Assembly: GCA_028622995.1 (NCBI GenBank)
Contig: JAJQJQ010000042.1
Coordinates: 186,001-250,000 of the forward strand
Reading direction: 5' to 3'
DNA length: 64,000 nt
Source: Panagrolaimus kolymaensis
Lineage: Eukaryota > Nematoda > Chromadorea > Rhabditida > Panagrolaimidae
Shown here piece by piece: positions 40,076 through 50,992 of the stretch (its first letter is position 1; every line of letters starts with the position of its first letter). A model generated the notes under the pieces. That model was given only the letters and a program-made list of their open reading frames with translations, did not search any database and was not told where the DNA came from. The translations under genes and the position numbers were made by a program.

Positions 40076-40488
40076 TTAAATGGAAAAATTGAATGGTGAA
40101 AAATATTTTTTAAAAAATTATGCCAAAGTTATTATTAAATTTACTTTCTCGATGTCCTTGTTGGTGATTTATTTTTTATTTTCATAGACTTTTTTTTAGT
40201 TATTTTTTGTTTAATTTTGTTTTTATTTTCCGGGTAAATTACAAATGAGTTTATTATATATAAAAAAGTTTTAAAAAAATAATAAAATAAAATCTTTATT
40301 AAAGACAAAAAAAACAGGCGGAGACGATGGATTCAAATAAAAATTAATCAACATGGTTTTCATTTTTTTTTACAAATATTAAAAAAGCTTGCATAAATTT
40401 TACCCATTTTTTAAAAATGGCAATGGTTTTCTTTTATTTTTTTTTTAATCACTAAAGACCGCAAACAAACAGACATTTATTTTTGTTT
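40076..40488. other. Convergent 3' flanks
   Basis: About 410 bp between the convergent stop codons of the mannosidase and the secreted-protein gene. It carries AATAAA-type signals around 40280 and nothing else. Confidence 0.55.
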
Positions 40489-43400
40489 CTATGAATCATA
40501 ATACATTGAATAATAATCATCGCTACGGCGGAAATTTTTTCTTGGAGGCGATGGATGAGGTTGTGGAGTTATGGTAATAGATTGTTTTGATGGCATTGCC
40601 GTTGTTGTTCTCGAAGTAGTTGTAACTGTAATCAATGGTCGGCTAATTATAGTTGCCTCTGTTGTTGTTGGTGCTGTAGGAACAAACCGACGTTGAAATG
40701 CATTTAAAGGTTTTTTATTTATTCCAATTTCAGAATTTATTGTTTTTCCTTCAGATGGACGACGAAGAGTTTCCTCAACATTTATTCCACTTCCATATTC
40801 AACAGGTTCAGTATCAATGGATGAAGAAATTTCAGGGGTTTCATCCACAGAAAATGATAATTCTGGAAGTGGAGGTTCTTCTTTTTTTGGAATTTTTGGT
40901 GTTTCAACAAGCCCCGATGTTAATGGATTCGTTGTCTCAGAAACCACTGATTTTCCGCCATTTATAGTTTCTTCAATATTAATCGTTTCAGCTCCATCGT
41001 AATCATAATCAATTGATTTTGGAGTTTTATCCACCGAAGTATAATAATCAGTTCCAGAAGAATCAATGCTTGTTGCAACATTAATTGCTTTTAATCCATT
41101 TTCTCCGCCACCATTGGAAGATGACAAAATACTATTATCTCCTCCATCCATTTCATTAGTAAAATCAATGCCCAAATCTCCATCACTCGGTAAAATCGAC
41201 ATAGAATTTGATATTGTGGGTTTTTTGTTTCCACTTCCACCATTGGAAATGGCTTTACCTAATAAACCTTGAATATTGCCACCGATTCCACCGCCGCTGC
41301 CGCCTCCTGCATTTCCAACATATTGTTCGATAAGATCGGGATTTTCTAATAATTCTCCAATAATATCCAATCCTTTAGGATCATGGAGTAGCGATAAAGC
41401 TGTCTGGAAAAAATGAATGCAAATTAATAAAATGATGAGCAGCAAAACTTTTTATTCGGATAAATTTTCTAATTTTTCCAAGCTACAGTAAATTTTAAAG
41501 TGTTTGAGTTCGAAGTTAAAAAAAGTTAAATTTAACAAAAAATTAATAAAAAGCTAACTAACATACTTGAAAATTAGAAAACATTTCACTTTTTTTAAAT
41601 TGATCCACCGCTTTATAAATATCTCCACAATTTAATCGATTACAAATTCCAATAAAAGGAAGTTCGGGAATTTTAGGTTCATCAAATCCATTATTTCCTG
41701 ATTTAATTAAAGATTCAAATATTTTTGCAAAATCAAAATTATTGCTGCTTCCTCCTTCAGATGCAGCTGCTGGAGCAGCTTGAGGTTGAGAAGAAGAAAC
41801 TTTTTCAAATCCTTGTTTACGCTTTTCATTAACAAAACGAAAAACTTCTGTTAACATTCCTTTTGGACCAAATAGAGTTGATTTCCATTCATCATTTAAT
41901 GGAGGAAGTTTGGAATCTAAAATTTAATGTAAAAAATTTATGAATGGAATTGTTTTTGTTGTTGGATAAAAGTTTTTAAAAAAATACCTGGTTGGGAAAT
42001 TGCAGCGGGAGCTGAATCAATATTAAATTCATCCATTGATGATGAGGATGATGGTTCATCAAATTGGATCTATAAAGCCAAGTTTGAATTTGCACAATTA
42101 ATTTTTTATATTTTTTTATTTCTTAGCTAAACTCATAAAAAAAAAGAAAATGTTGCAATTTTTTTCACGATTCATATCAAAAAAAAGAAAGAAAAAAGCA
42201 AGTATGAAGCTTTAATTTACTAAAAAACAAAAAATTACAAGCCTTTGAAAATCCTACAGTAACGAAGAATTTTAGATGGCGAAGATAGTAAAAAAATGTT
42301 TTATATTACATTTAAATTTGTCCATTTTTTAAAATGTTTGTAGGTAGGTTTTACTTTACATATTTTTTGTAAATTAATAAACAAAACTTCGATGTTATTA
42401 AAAAAATCTTTCAATTGCCATTAATAAATTTTTTTGGATTCTAACTTTGATGATTTTGCTTTCATTTTTTCTAATCCTATTTTTGTTTATCCTTAAACTT
42501 ATTGCATCTTTGCCATATTTTTTATTGGCTTAAAAAAAGTACCATCCCAAAAATGACCTTTTTTTTTTGTTTGACTGTCTTTCCTTTTCCCCTTCTTGTT
42601 TTCTTTCTCTTTTTTTTGCCATTATTCTTCCACAATTTTTTGTTAACTTGACTGACTCATTCACTCAAATCCAACTTACCGCTTTTCCCGCTTCCTCGGT
42701 TTTTGCTGCAGATATTCGAGACATAATTTTTTCTTCACCTGTATTTAATCTTTTTTCTCCTCCTTCAAAATTTATCATTCTTTCATTATCAAATTTTTCA
42801 CCATATAATTGTTGCTTTTCTTGATTATTTGCATCGTTAGTAGCTTGTTCGCTTGCTTTTGATATTAAATGAAACAACGATGAAATAATATCATTTTTCT
42901 CAAAAAATCTATTTAAAATCGATAGAAAATTTCCGCCATCTAAAAATTTATTTAAATTTAATTTTTAATAGAAACTTTAAAGATTTTTTACTCCACATTT
43001 TTTTTTCAATTTTTAACATTGAACGCAATACGTAGCTTCCCCTTAATAACATGAATTATTCTCAACACGAATGAACAGAGTTTTGGCGCCCACGCTGCAT
43101 CTGTTCGTCTTCCTCGACTTGCTGCTGCTGCCTTTTTTTGCGCGCGTCCTCCTTGCTTTTGCTTCATTCTGCATTGGTTCGTCCGGAGTATTTCAGCCGC
43201 TTGCGCTATTTTTTTATTTTGGCGCTATTTTATTTTTTCAGTTTTTTTTGATGCAATGTAATTTCAATATTCGATATATATAAATATTGTTATTTAATAG
43301 TTAAAAGCTTGACTTTTCCATCGCTTCTTCGCAATAAAGTATTATTCTAATAACCTTTACTATTCCATCCTATTATTTTCTTGCATAAATCGTTTTTGTT

Positions 43401-44763
43401 TTGTTAATCGAGTTTGTAAACTATCGAACTTAATTCTAAATTTTCCCTTTTTTAAGCCCATTCTCTCAACCTACTTCAAAATCCCATTATGGCAGGAGGA
43501 AAAGGAAAAGCTGGAAAAGATAGTGGCAAAGCCAAATCAAAGCAAATTTCTCGAAGTGCCCGTGCAGGTCTTCAATTCCCTGTTGGTCGTATTCATCGCT
43601 TCTTGAAACAACGTACAACCTCTCATGGTCGTGTTGGTGGCGCAGCTGCAGTATATTCCGCTGCTATCCTTGAATACCTTACTGCAGAAGTTTTGGAATT
43701 GGCAGGAAATGCATCAAAAGATCTCAAAGTGAAACGTATCACTCCAAGACATCTTCATCTTGCTATTCGTGGTGATGAAGAATTGGATACGTTGATCAAG
43801 GCTACCATTGCTGGTGGTGGTGTCATTCCTCACATTCATCGTTATTTGATGAATAAGAAGAATCAAGGTGGCACTCCTGTTGGTCCTGGTCAAAAAACTC
43901 CCCAATAATTATGAATATGACGTTTGCCTGTTTTCTAAGTTTCCATTTTTTTTATTGTTCATTATTTACAAGTTTTTTTTTCACCCTTTATATTATATTC
44001 CAAAATTGGATCTCTCATTTCTTTTATTTTTTAATTATTTTTCTTTATTTATTGTTTTGTATAATTTTGAAATAAAATGTAAAAATTGAATACTTGTTTA
44101 TGATTCATTATGATTACGTCGTCGGGGATTTGCTTATTTGGGATAAACTAGTATCGAAACGGGAATAGTTGTTACGCGATTGCTTTGGTTGGGTTTGATT
44201 TGGTTATGAATGAAACTTGCGTAAAAATGATTAGTTTTTGTCACCTTCGTTAACTTTAATAACCAAAGCTGATGATGCATCTTTGAAACAACATTTTTGG
44301 CGGGCTTTTTATATTTGGTTGGATGGTTGCCAAATGCCGTTGTTGTTGATCAACAGCAGCGATGCAAAAAAAAAAAGAAAAATGAAACAACAAACGAATG
44401 CGGGGAAAAATGGAAGGAATGGTGGTGCCATTATTTAAGGGACTAGTTTCTTTCTTCCATTTTTTAAAATGCAAATCTAATAAACGAACCTGGAGTTGGT
44501 GATGGTGGCGGCGGCAGTGGCGGCGATGGCAATGTTTGATCAGCTCCTATTGCTGCCATGGATGGTGGTAATTGAGGTTGTTGGGGTGCATTTTCAAATG
44601 AATATGCAAGTTTTCCTATAGGTTTTAAATCTTCATTGATTCCTATATTTTCTATTGGACCTCTTGGAGCTGCATGGTTGCATGGAATAAAAGTTGAAAG
44701 AATAATAATAATTATGCTACTGCTTATAAAGCAACCGATCGAATAATTATGTACATACAACAT
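40489..44763 (-). CDS. Large secreted protein of unknown function, paralogue A
   Basis: Minus-strand exons 44490-44763, 42680-42939, 41988-42069, 41567-41916 and 40489-41403 give about 626 residues if the first exon is linked as phase allows (one base left over at 44490, two taken up at 42939). Signal peptide ([18 protein letters not shown]), Pro-rich segment, a helical acidic/Asn-rich part, then a conserved core: [20 protein letters not shown] followed by [20 protein letters not shown] and [10 protein letters not shown]. After a [10 protein letters not shown] linker comes a long Thr/Ser/Pro tail. The core resembles that of the gene at 46337-48464. I do not recognise the family; it looks like an extracellular or cuticle-associated nematode protein. 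The linkage of exon 1 across the H2A.Z gene is inference, and the exons from 42939 down are firmer. Confidence 0.65.
43489..43908 (+). CDS. htz-1: Histone variant H2A.Z
   Basis: A single uninterrupted exon encodes 139 residues. H2A.Z-specific features are the short Gly/Lys tail ([18 protein letters not shown]), [60 protein letters not shown] and the extended acidic patch [20 protein letters not shown]. Canonical H2A differs at all of these. H2A.Z replaces H2A in nucleosomes flanking transcription starts and is loaded by SWR1-type remodellers. The gene has GC-richer, biased codons, as expected for high expression. A polyadenylation signal AATAAA is at 44071-44076. It appears to lie inside an intron of the oppositely oriented gene 40489-44763. 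Confidence 0.98.
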   Translation: MAGGKGKAGKDSGKAKSKQISRSARAGLQFPVGRIHRFLKQRTTSHGRVGGAAAVYSAAILEYLTAEVLELAGNASKDLKVKRITPRHLHLAIRGDEELDTLIKATIAGGGVIPHIHRYLMNKKNQGGTPVGPGQKTPQ

Positions 44764-46336
44764 TCGCCCATAAACAACGCTTGTGATTTATTATTAAAGG
44801 TTTAAAAATTTGGATAAATTAATATCTAAAAATTTATGGGATTACATATAAATGGGAAAGACACGATTCATAATTGCATTTGATTTTTCTTATAAATATT
44901 AACTGCAATTAACTGCAATAATAAACTAATGATTTTGCTGATTAATAACAAAAATGGACAAACGTATGCTAATATGATTAGGTAAGGGTTTTAAAAAAAT
45001 GTTAAAAGCAAGCTCAAAAGCAACAAAAAAATAGTAGAAAGATTCTAAAAGCAAAAGCAAAACCACAAAATTGATTAACCTAGGAAATCACAAAAATAAA
45101 TGTGAAGAAGAAAAAGAGCAATGATTAACACTTTTAGAAGCTCATAGAAATTTTATAAAGTTGCTTATTTACTGATTTCAATGGAAACCCATAAATCGAT
45201 GAGATGAAGGATAAATAACCATCATCATCAGCCAAGAAGAATGGATGGATGGAGATACCAGCGGATTTCTTTCACCATTTTTTTTTCTTCTTCTTTTCTT
45301 TCCTCCTCGAAAAGCTGTAGCTGCTGCTGCTACAGCAATAAAGGCGTCGTCGTCGTCACAATGGTTTGAAGCAACGATGAAACCTTCCTTCATTTTTTGC
45401 AGCAGCAATGGCGGCGGCGGCAATAGCGTTGAATATAATAAAACTAGTTTAAAGATGAGCCAAAAAAAAAGAATGGAAAAAAAGAAGAAAGTTTCTTTTT
45501 CTTCAAAAATATCATCTTTTTTTTGCATATTGTTTTTGAAATATGCATATGTATCCTTGAAATTATTCATTGATCCATGGATCTGGATATCCATCTTTGA
45601 GGAAAAAAAGGCAGAAAGAAGTACGTACAAAACAGAAAGAAAATATTGTGGAGGTTAAAAGTTGCAACGAAATCGCTATATTAAAAAAAGTGGTTTTTTT
45701 AAAGAAAAATGATAAAACGGGTAATTGCGTGCGTTATTACTCATCATCATCCCAAGTTTAGAAAAAAAAATGAATGAAAATTTTTGGCGACTTTGCTTTA
45801 GAAAAAAAAGAGAGATAAAGTAGTAAATGAATGAAGGAATAACAAAATTAGAGATTGGGTAATTAACTAACTTGCATAATTGATTTATATTCGATGATTA
45901 CGTCCTCCTCCTCCCAAATGAAAAAATACATAAATAGAATGGGGTTTTGATCTTTTGGCTTCAAAGTTTGGGAAGAAAGATTAATTAAAGTTTATGCTTC
46001 TCAAAATTTCTGAACGCGCTGTTAATCTTTCCAAATCTGCGAATAAAATGTTTTTCCCCTCTTCTTCTATTAATGTTTTTTAGCTTCGGCAAATTACTGT
46101 AGCCATTATTTTTGCTCATTTTCTTGGTAAATATTAAAAATAAATTTTAATCAATGTGAATATTTACAAACATACAAACAAAAAGTTGTAAAAAAAGTAA
46201 AACTTTAGTACATAGTAAAAATTGCATTCAAAAAACAAAAAATAAACCCGTGTAAAAAAAGTTTTTTAAAAATAAAGTGGAATTCGAAAAATATTCTGCA
46301 AACATAAACATCCAAAAAAAAGTAGGAAAGTTATTA
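44764..46336. other. Intergenic region between the secreted-protein paralogues
   Basis: About 1.6 kb, AT-rich, with a GC-rich patch near 45300-45430 (CTGCTGCTGC-type and GGCGGCGG runs) that opens low-complexity frames on both strands. I do not take it as coding. A TACTGTAG motif is at 46095-46102. Confidence 0.45.
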
Positions 46337-48464
46337 TTATCCAAGAAGGCTCAGGCAATTGAGAGGAGTAAAATTACTTCCACCTCCACCACTTCCTCCT
46401 CTTCCACGTTGCTTTGTTGATGATGATGAATAAATTGAAGCTTTGCTACTGGATTCTGATGAATCAAGATTATCATAATAATCTCCTCCTCCATCGGTAT
46501 TAGCAGGATTAGGAATATTTGGAAAATTGGAATTGGAATTATATCTTTTTGGAGTTTCAGTTGTGTATGGTATTGGAGTAGCCATTCGAGACATTTGTTC
46601 ATAATAATTTGAATCTCGTTTATTTCGGGGTTTTAAAATATCCATAAAAGTAATATATCTTCTTGGTCGAGTTATTATTACTGAATTCGTTGATGGCCTC
46701 AATGGTGATGGCATTTGTAACGGTGGAAGAGGAGGAGCTTTAGCTGTAGGTCGTTGAATTACTGGAACTATAGGAGAAGTAGAAATATGCGAAGTTGGAA
46801 TATGTATTGGTGTTGTTGAAATATGTCTTTCACCATCTCTGTCATCATTAATATTATCCATAGAAGGAGTAATTATTTTTTTCTCCGTCGTTGTAAAATG
46901 ATGTGGATGAATAATTTCATTTCCATTATTTTCACGGTTATCATTATCATTATTATTATTATTTTGAGGGATAATAATTGATGATGATGGCCTTGAAATT
47001 GAAATTAATGAATCACTTGAAGATAAAACAGGATTTTTATGTGTTGACCATGTTCGTGATCCCATCATAGATTGTTGTTGTTGGAAGGAGGATGTGTATG
47101 TCGAACGTCCTATTGGTCGAATAGCTCGAGATATATGTTGAATTATTGATGGATCATCATCCATTGCATTTTGAAAAATTCTATCTTTTTGTTTTGCAAT
47201 TGAAGAAGAAGTAGCAGACGATGAAGGTGTGGAAGGGGAAGAAAGGGAATCCATAGCTGTTGCTGCCATTGATGGTGATGCAGATAGTGATGGGGAAGCT
47301 GGAGCACTATCTTCCATAATCATACCTCCTCCTTCACCATTTTTATTTTTTGATGGTTCAACAACATTAAAAAATTTATCTATCACTTGAAAACCTTGTG
47401 AAAACATTCGACATTGGGATTCACTTAAACCTTGTTCTCGACATACTGATATAACGGCTTCTGGATTACTGAAAAAAATGGAAGTAGAAAATTGGAGTTA
47501 ATTAATTAATTGGATTAAAATATTGCGCAATATTTTTTTTGGAGTCTTTTTGGTTGATGGAAGCAGCGATGGCAGCCAATAGACAAATCTGTCTATCGCA
47601 ACCGACAGCCCCACACTTTTTTGCGCCAGACAACGAAAGAAATTTTTTTTTACCGTGTCTGTCGGTTGCGATAGACAGATTTGTCTATTGGCTGCCATCG
47701 CTGGATGGAAGGAATGGATTTTTAATTATAGCATCTTTTTTGGAACTTATTAGAGGACAAAAATTTTAGCCCAAAAAAGGAAAATTTCCAATAATTATTG
47801 AAGCAAAGAATCTCTCAAAAAAAAAAGCAAATTTAAATAAACAAAAACCTTTTTTCGCAATCATAATTTTCATTTTTTCAGAGCTTTATATCTTTGATAA
47901 ATAAGTTCCAGAAAATTTTAAAACAAATTTTTTTAAACTCACTTGGTAATGGTTTTTCTTAATTTAGGATCAGAAACAAGTTGAGCCGCAAGATTGAGAT
48001 TAGCAAAATTTTGATTATGTTTAAAATTATGTGCCGAGCATGCAATAAATTTGCATATTTGTGAATTTCCTCGACAAATTGGTGCTTCTCGAATAGCAAC
48101 AGCATCTTCTTGAACGCCCAATGCTGCTTTTTGATGGGAATCAGATGGCAGTGTTTCATCTATGGTTCCTTGTTTGGGAATCATAGAATTATCTCTAATT
48201 GGCGCTGATGTATCAAATATGGGTTTAACAAGTTGTAGGGCGCCTTGAATTAAATCATCGAGTGAAACTGAAAGAAAAAAAAGTAAGAAAAAAAGAGGAA
48301 AATTTTTTAGAAGAAAAAAAGGCAGCCCAAAGCTTTGAATTGCTTCCCCGGAAAAGGAATAGCTTACCTTGTCTTTTCCTCCTCGAATGTTGGCGGCTAC
48401 CGTAACAATTATTAAAACTCAAAAATATTAATAATAATAAAATAATAATTAATTTCCATTTCAT
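46337..48464 (-). CDS. Large secreted protein of unknown function, paralogue B
   Basis: Minus-strand exons 48368-48464, 47943-48267 and 46337-47468 give about 517 residues. A strong signal peptide (LIIILLLLIFLSFNNCYG) is followed by a furin-type site RRKRQ about 10 residues later, so a short propeptide may be removed. The conserved core reads PICRGNSQICKFIACSAHNF, QNFANLNLAAQLVSDPKLRK, NPEAVISVCREQGLSESQCR. It shares the Cys pair, the FK...F.N...A..L..DPK order and the NP(E/D) block with paralogue A. The remaining 330 residues are a Ser/Pro/Thr/Asn-rich low-complexity tail with no membrane segment. Function unknown. The intron 47469-47942 contains a 140-bp MITE. Confidence 0.85.
47564..47703. 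mobile_element. 140-bp hAT-type MITE with perfect 45-bp inverted arms
   Basis: The first and last 45 bases are perfect reverse complements, starting CAGCGATGGCAGCCAATAGA. They are separated by a 50-base spacer and flanked by an exact 8-bp direct repeat GATGGAAG (47556-47563 and 47704-47711). The CAG start and 8-bp duplication point to the hAT superfamily. There is no coding capacity. It lies in the second intron of the secreted-protein gene B, whose splice sites it leaves intact. Arm identity indicates a recent insertion. Confidence 0.93.
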
Positions 48465-50055
48465 TTCTAAAATTTGGCAATAAAAAAAAGCAATGAAACA
48501 AATAAAAAATTATAAATTTTCAAGACAAATATCAAAAAATTAAACGACGGCGACGCAACAAACAAAAATGATTTTATCCTAACCAAAAAAATAAATAAGA
48601 AGAAGATGGCTGGCGTTCGTTCGATTGTAAAAATATATAAATTTATTTATCCATGTATGTATGTATTTGTTTCTTCTTCTTCTTCTTCCCCTTAAGGCAA
48701 TTTAAAGATTAAAAATAAAAAAGAAGAAAGAGAAGGGGATTTCATGTTTGGATCGGCAAACGACATCGACGATGAAAAAAAGAAGAAGAATCAATAATAA
48801 AAAAAACTTGATCATAATCGATTTCTACGAAAGAAAAAACTGGAGATGAAATAAAAAAATATTATTATGAAACGAACGATTGAGGGTGAAGAAGAAAGAT
48901 TAAAGCTTGATTTTTGGGTTTCGATGAAACAAATTTTTTGAAATAAAAAATATTCGAAAGAAGCCGAGAAATTTCAAGAAATTGGCTGCTGAATACTAAG
49001 AAAAATGGTGGAAATTTTAGCCGATGTTTCACCAGACTTTTTGTGATTCGAAAACACTCAAAAAAACAACAAAAATAAAAATGACCCAATAAAAAAAAGT
49101 GACCATTCAACACAAATTTATTTATTTACTTCTATATATTTTTTTAAAGGCTGTGAAGTAAAATAACTAGTAATTTTAAAAGGCATCATCAAAGCAATAT
49201 CACCCAAAAAAAATATAAATACATACACCAACAACTCACAAAAATTTGACAAGCATGAATAAAAAAAACACGTTTTTTATTTTTTTCGATGTGTATGAAA
49301 ATCGCAAAAAATCGGAAACGATTGGATTGGACTGCTGCTGCTGCTCGAAAAACATACGAAAGAAGAGGGACGACATTTATCTCTCTTTCATGTTTTCTTT
49401 TTTTTCTGGAAAAGTTACGGTCGAATGCTTTTTATTTTGATTCAGACATACATAATAATTCACGTTCATGTTTTAATTTTATATTGTAATAAAGTTTAAT
49501 GAAAGACCATTCTTTAAAGGCAAAAAGAATTAGTAAAAAAAGGATTAATTTATCAGTGAAATACTGTAACATTTTTAAACTGATTCCAAGAAAGCAAGAA
49601 AAGCATGCAAACAGGTGGAAGCAATAATTTTACCAAAGTCTATTAATGTCACTGCTACAATCTTCAAGAAGGATTTAGATTATAAATCCATTTTTATGAA
49701 TAATAAAAAGAAAAATTCTAAAAAATTTTTAATAAAATGAAATAGCTTTTTTTGTTGTTGGTTTTAGAAGTTTTCTAATTTTTTTGAAAATTGCTTTACT
49801 TCAACCATAAATTTTGGCAAAGAGTCTTTCAATTTTCTTTATGCGTTTGTTGCTTCAAACTTTTTTCATATTCGTTTTTTTACAACTTTTTATAACTAAC
49901 TTTTCCATAAAAAAATATTTCTCGAGCAAAATAATTTTTATTTGTAACCTTATTTTGCCTAAGCGTGTTTTTACAATCATCGTCTTTCTATTTGTCTTCT
50001 TTCCTATGTAACTAATACACTTTCATTTTTCAGAATTCTCTAAATCTCTCTCATC
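48465..50055. other. Divergent intergenic region
   Basis: About 1.6 kb between divergently read genes. It contains short microsatellite-like runs (TTC repeats near 48670, ATGTATGT near 48655). A TTTTTCAG acceptor ends at 50033, 22 bases before the FAM136A ATG. No exon supported. Confidence 0.5.
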
Positions 50056-50602
50056 ATGGAAGAAACTCAACGTCGAGTCAAAACTGCTGTCGATAATTTG
50101 GTTGATGAATTGGATAGAAAATTCCTTCGTGTTAAACAAAGAAAAGCTTTCTTATGTTCTGCTGATTGTTGTGATAGCACAGGTGTGTGACAGTGTTTAT
50201 GTTGATTGGATTCTTTTGATGCTGAATGTTTGGACCTTTGTAATATTATTTGTTTTTAGGTTCTCGTCAAACAATTGAAAACTGTGTTGATACATGCAAT
50301 AAACCAATGCAACAAGCTCATAATGCACTCGAGCAAGAACTTACTTCATTGCAATCACAAATGTCAAGATGCGCCATGGGATGTTATGTACGATTTTTCT
50401 TTGCAATAAACGTTGAATATTTCATATTATTTTATAGGATAAATTGGTTCAACAACTTGGTCCTGATCCATCAAAATACTCAGAAAGTCAGATGAAAATG
50501 TTCAACGAAAAGATAGATGGATGTGTTAGCGCTTGTGCTGATGATCATATCAAATTGCTGCCAACAATCAAATCTCGTCTTTCTAAATCGTTGAACAATT
50601 GA
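50056..50602 (+). CDS. fam136a: FAM136A (DUF842) mitochondrial CX3C protein
   Basis: Exons 50056-50182, 50260-50387 and 50438-50602 give 139 residues, the same length class as human FAM136A. Cysteines are in repeated CX3C spacing: CVDTC, CAMGC and CVSAC, plus an N-terminal CSADCC. This is the twin-CX3C arrangement of intermembrane-space proteins oxidised on import. The family is mitochondrial and its molecular role is poorly known. It is followed on the same strand by beta-hexosaminidase with 390 bp between stop and start. Confidence 0.95.
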
Positions 50603-50992
50603 ATTGTTGTTGATTTACTTGTTTTTTTCTCCTTTTGTTTCCTATAGGATTTTTATTGTTATAATACATATTTAGAAATAAAGCTGGTAGTAGTAATAAA
50701 GTATTATTTGCTTGTATTGTTTGTTCTTTATTATGTTTTTCTCTTATGTAACTAAAGTTGTAAAGCATGGTCAAGAATTGAAAGTTTGGGAAGAGATATG
50801 CAAAAAAAGTCCAAAGGTTGCAACTTGTTGTCCATCCACTATGGAAATGGAAAAACTGTGGTTCTTGGACTACATTCTTTCTTATCAGTTCAAGAGAGTA
50901 AAATGGGCAGGGAAAATAGCGATTTCATTTAAGGAAAAGTTCCTGTTTATTGATCATTTAGTCCTTGAAACAGCAAAGGAAAGAACGCGAAC
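50603..50992. other. Spacer between FAM136A and beta-hexosaminidase
   Basis: Contains AATAAAG near 50680 (FAM136A 3' end). Candidate acceptors in the last 40 bases before the hexosaminidase ATG include GAAACAG ending at 50972. Confidence 0.5.

Noticed and set aside
40489..41403. Glycine-rich stretch ([10 protein letters not shown]) suggesting a collagen or silk-like protein
   Set aside because: There is no Gly-X-Y periodicity; it is a short linker in a longer secreted protein.
45178..45761. Overlapping open frames on both strands rich in Lys/Ser/Phe
   Set aside because: Low-complexity frames caused by CTG/GGC runs and A/T tracts. No splice partners, no recognisable domain, and both strands open at once.
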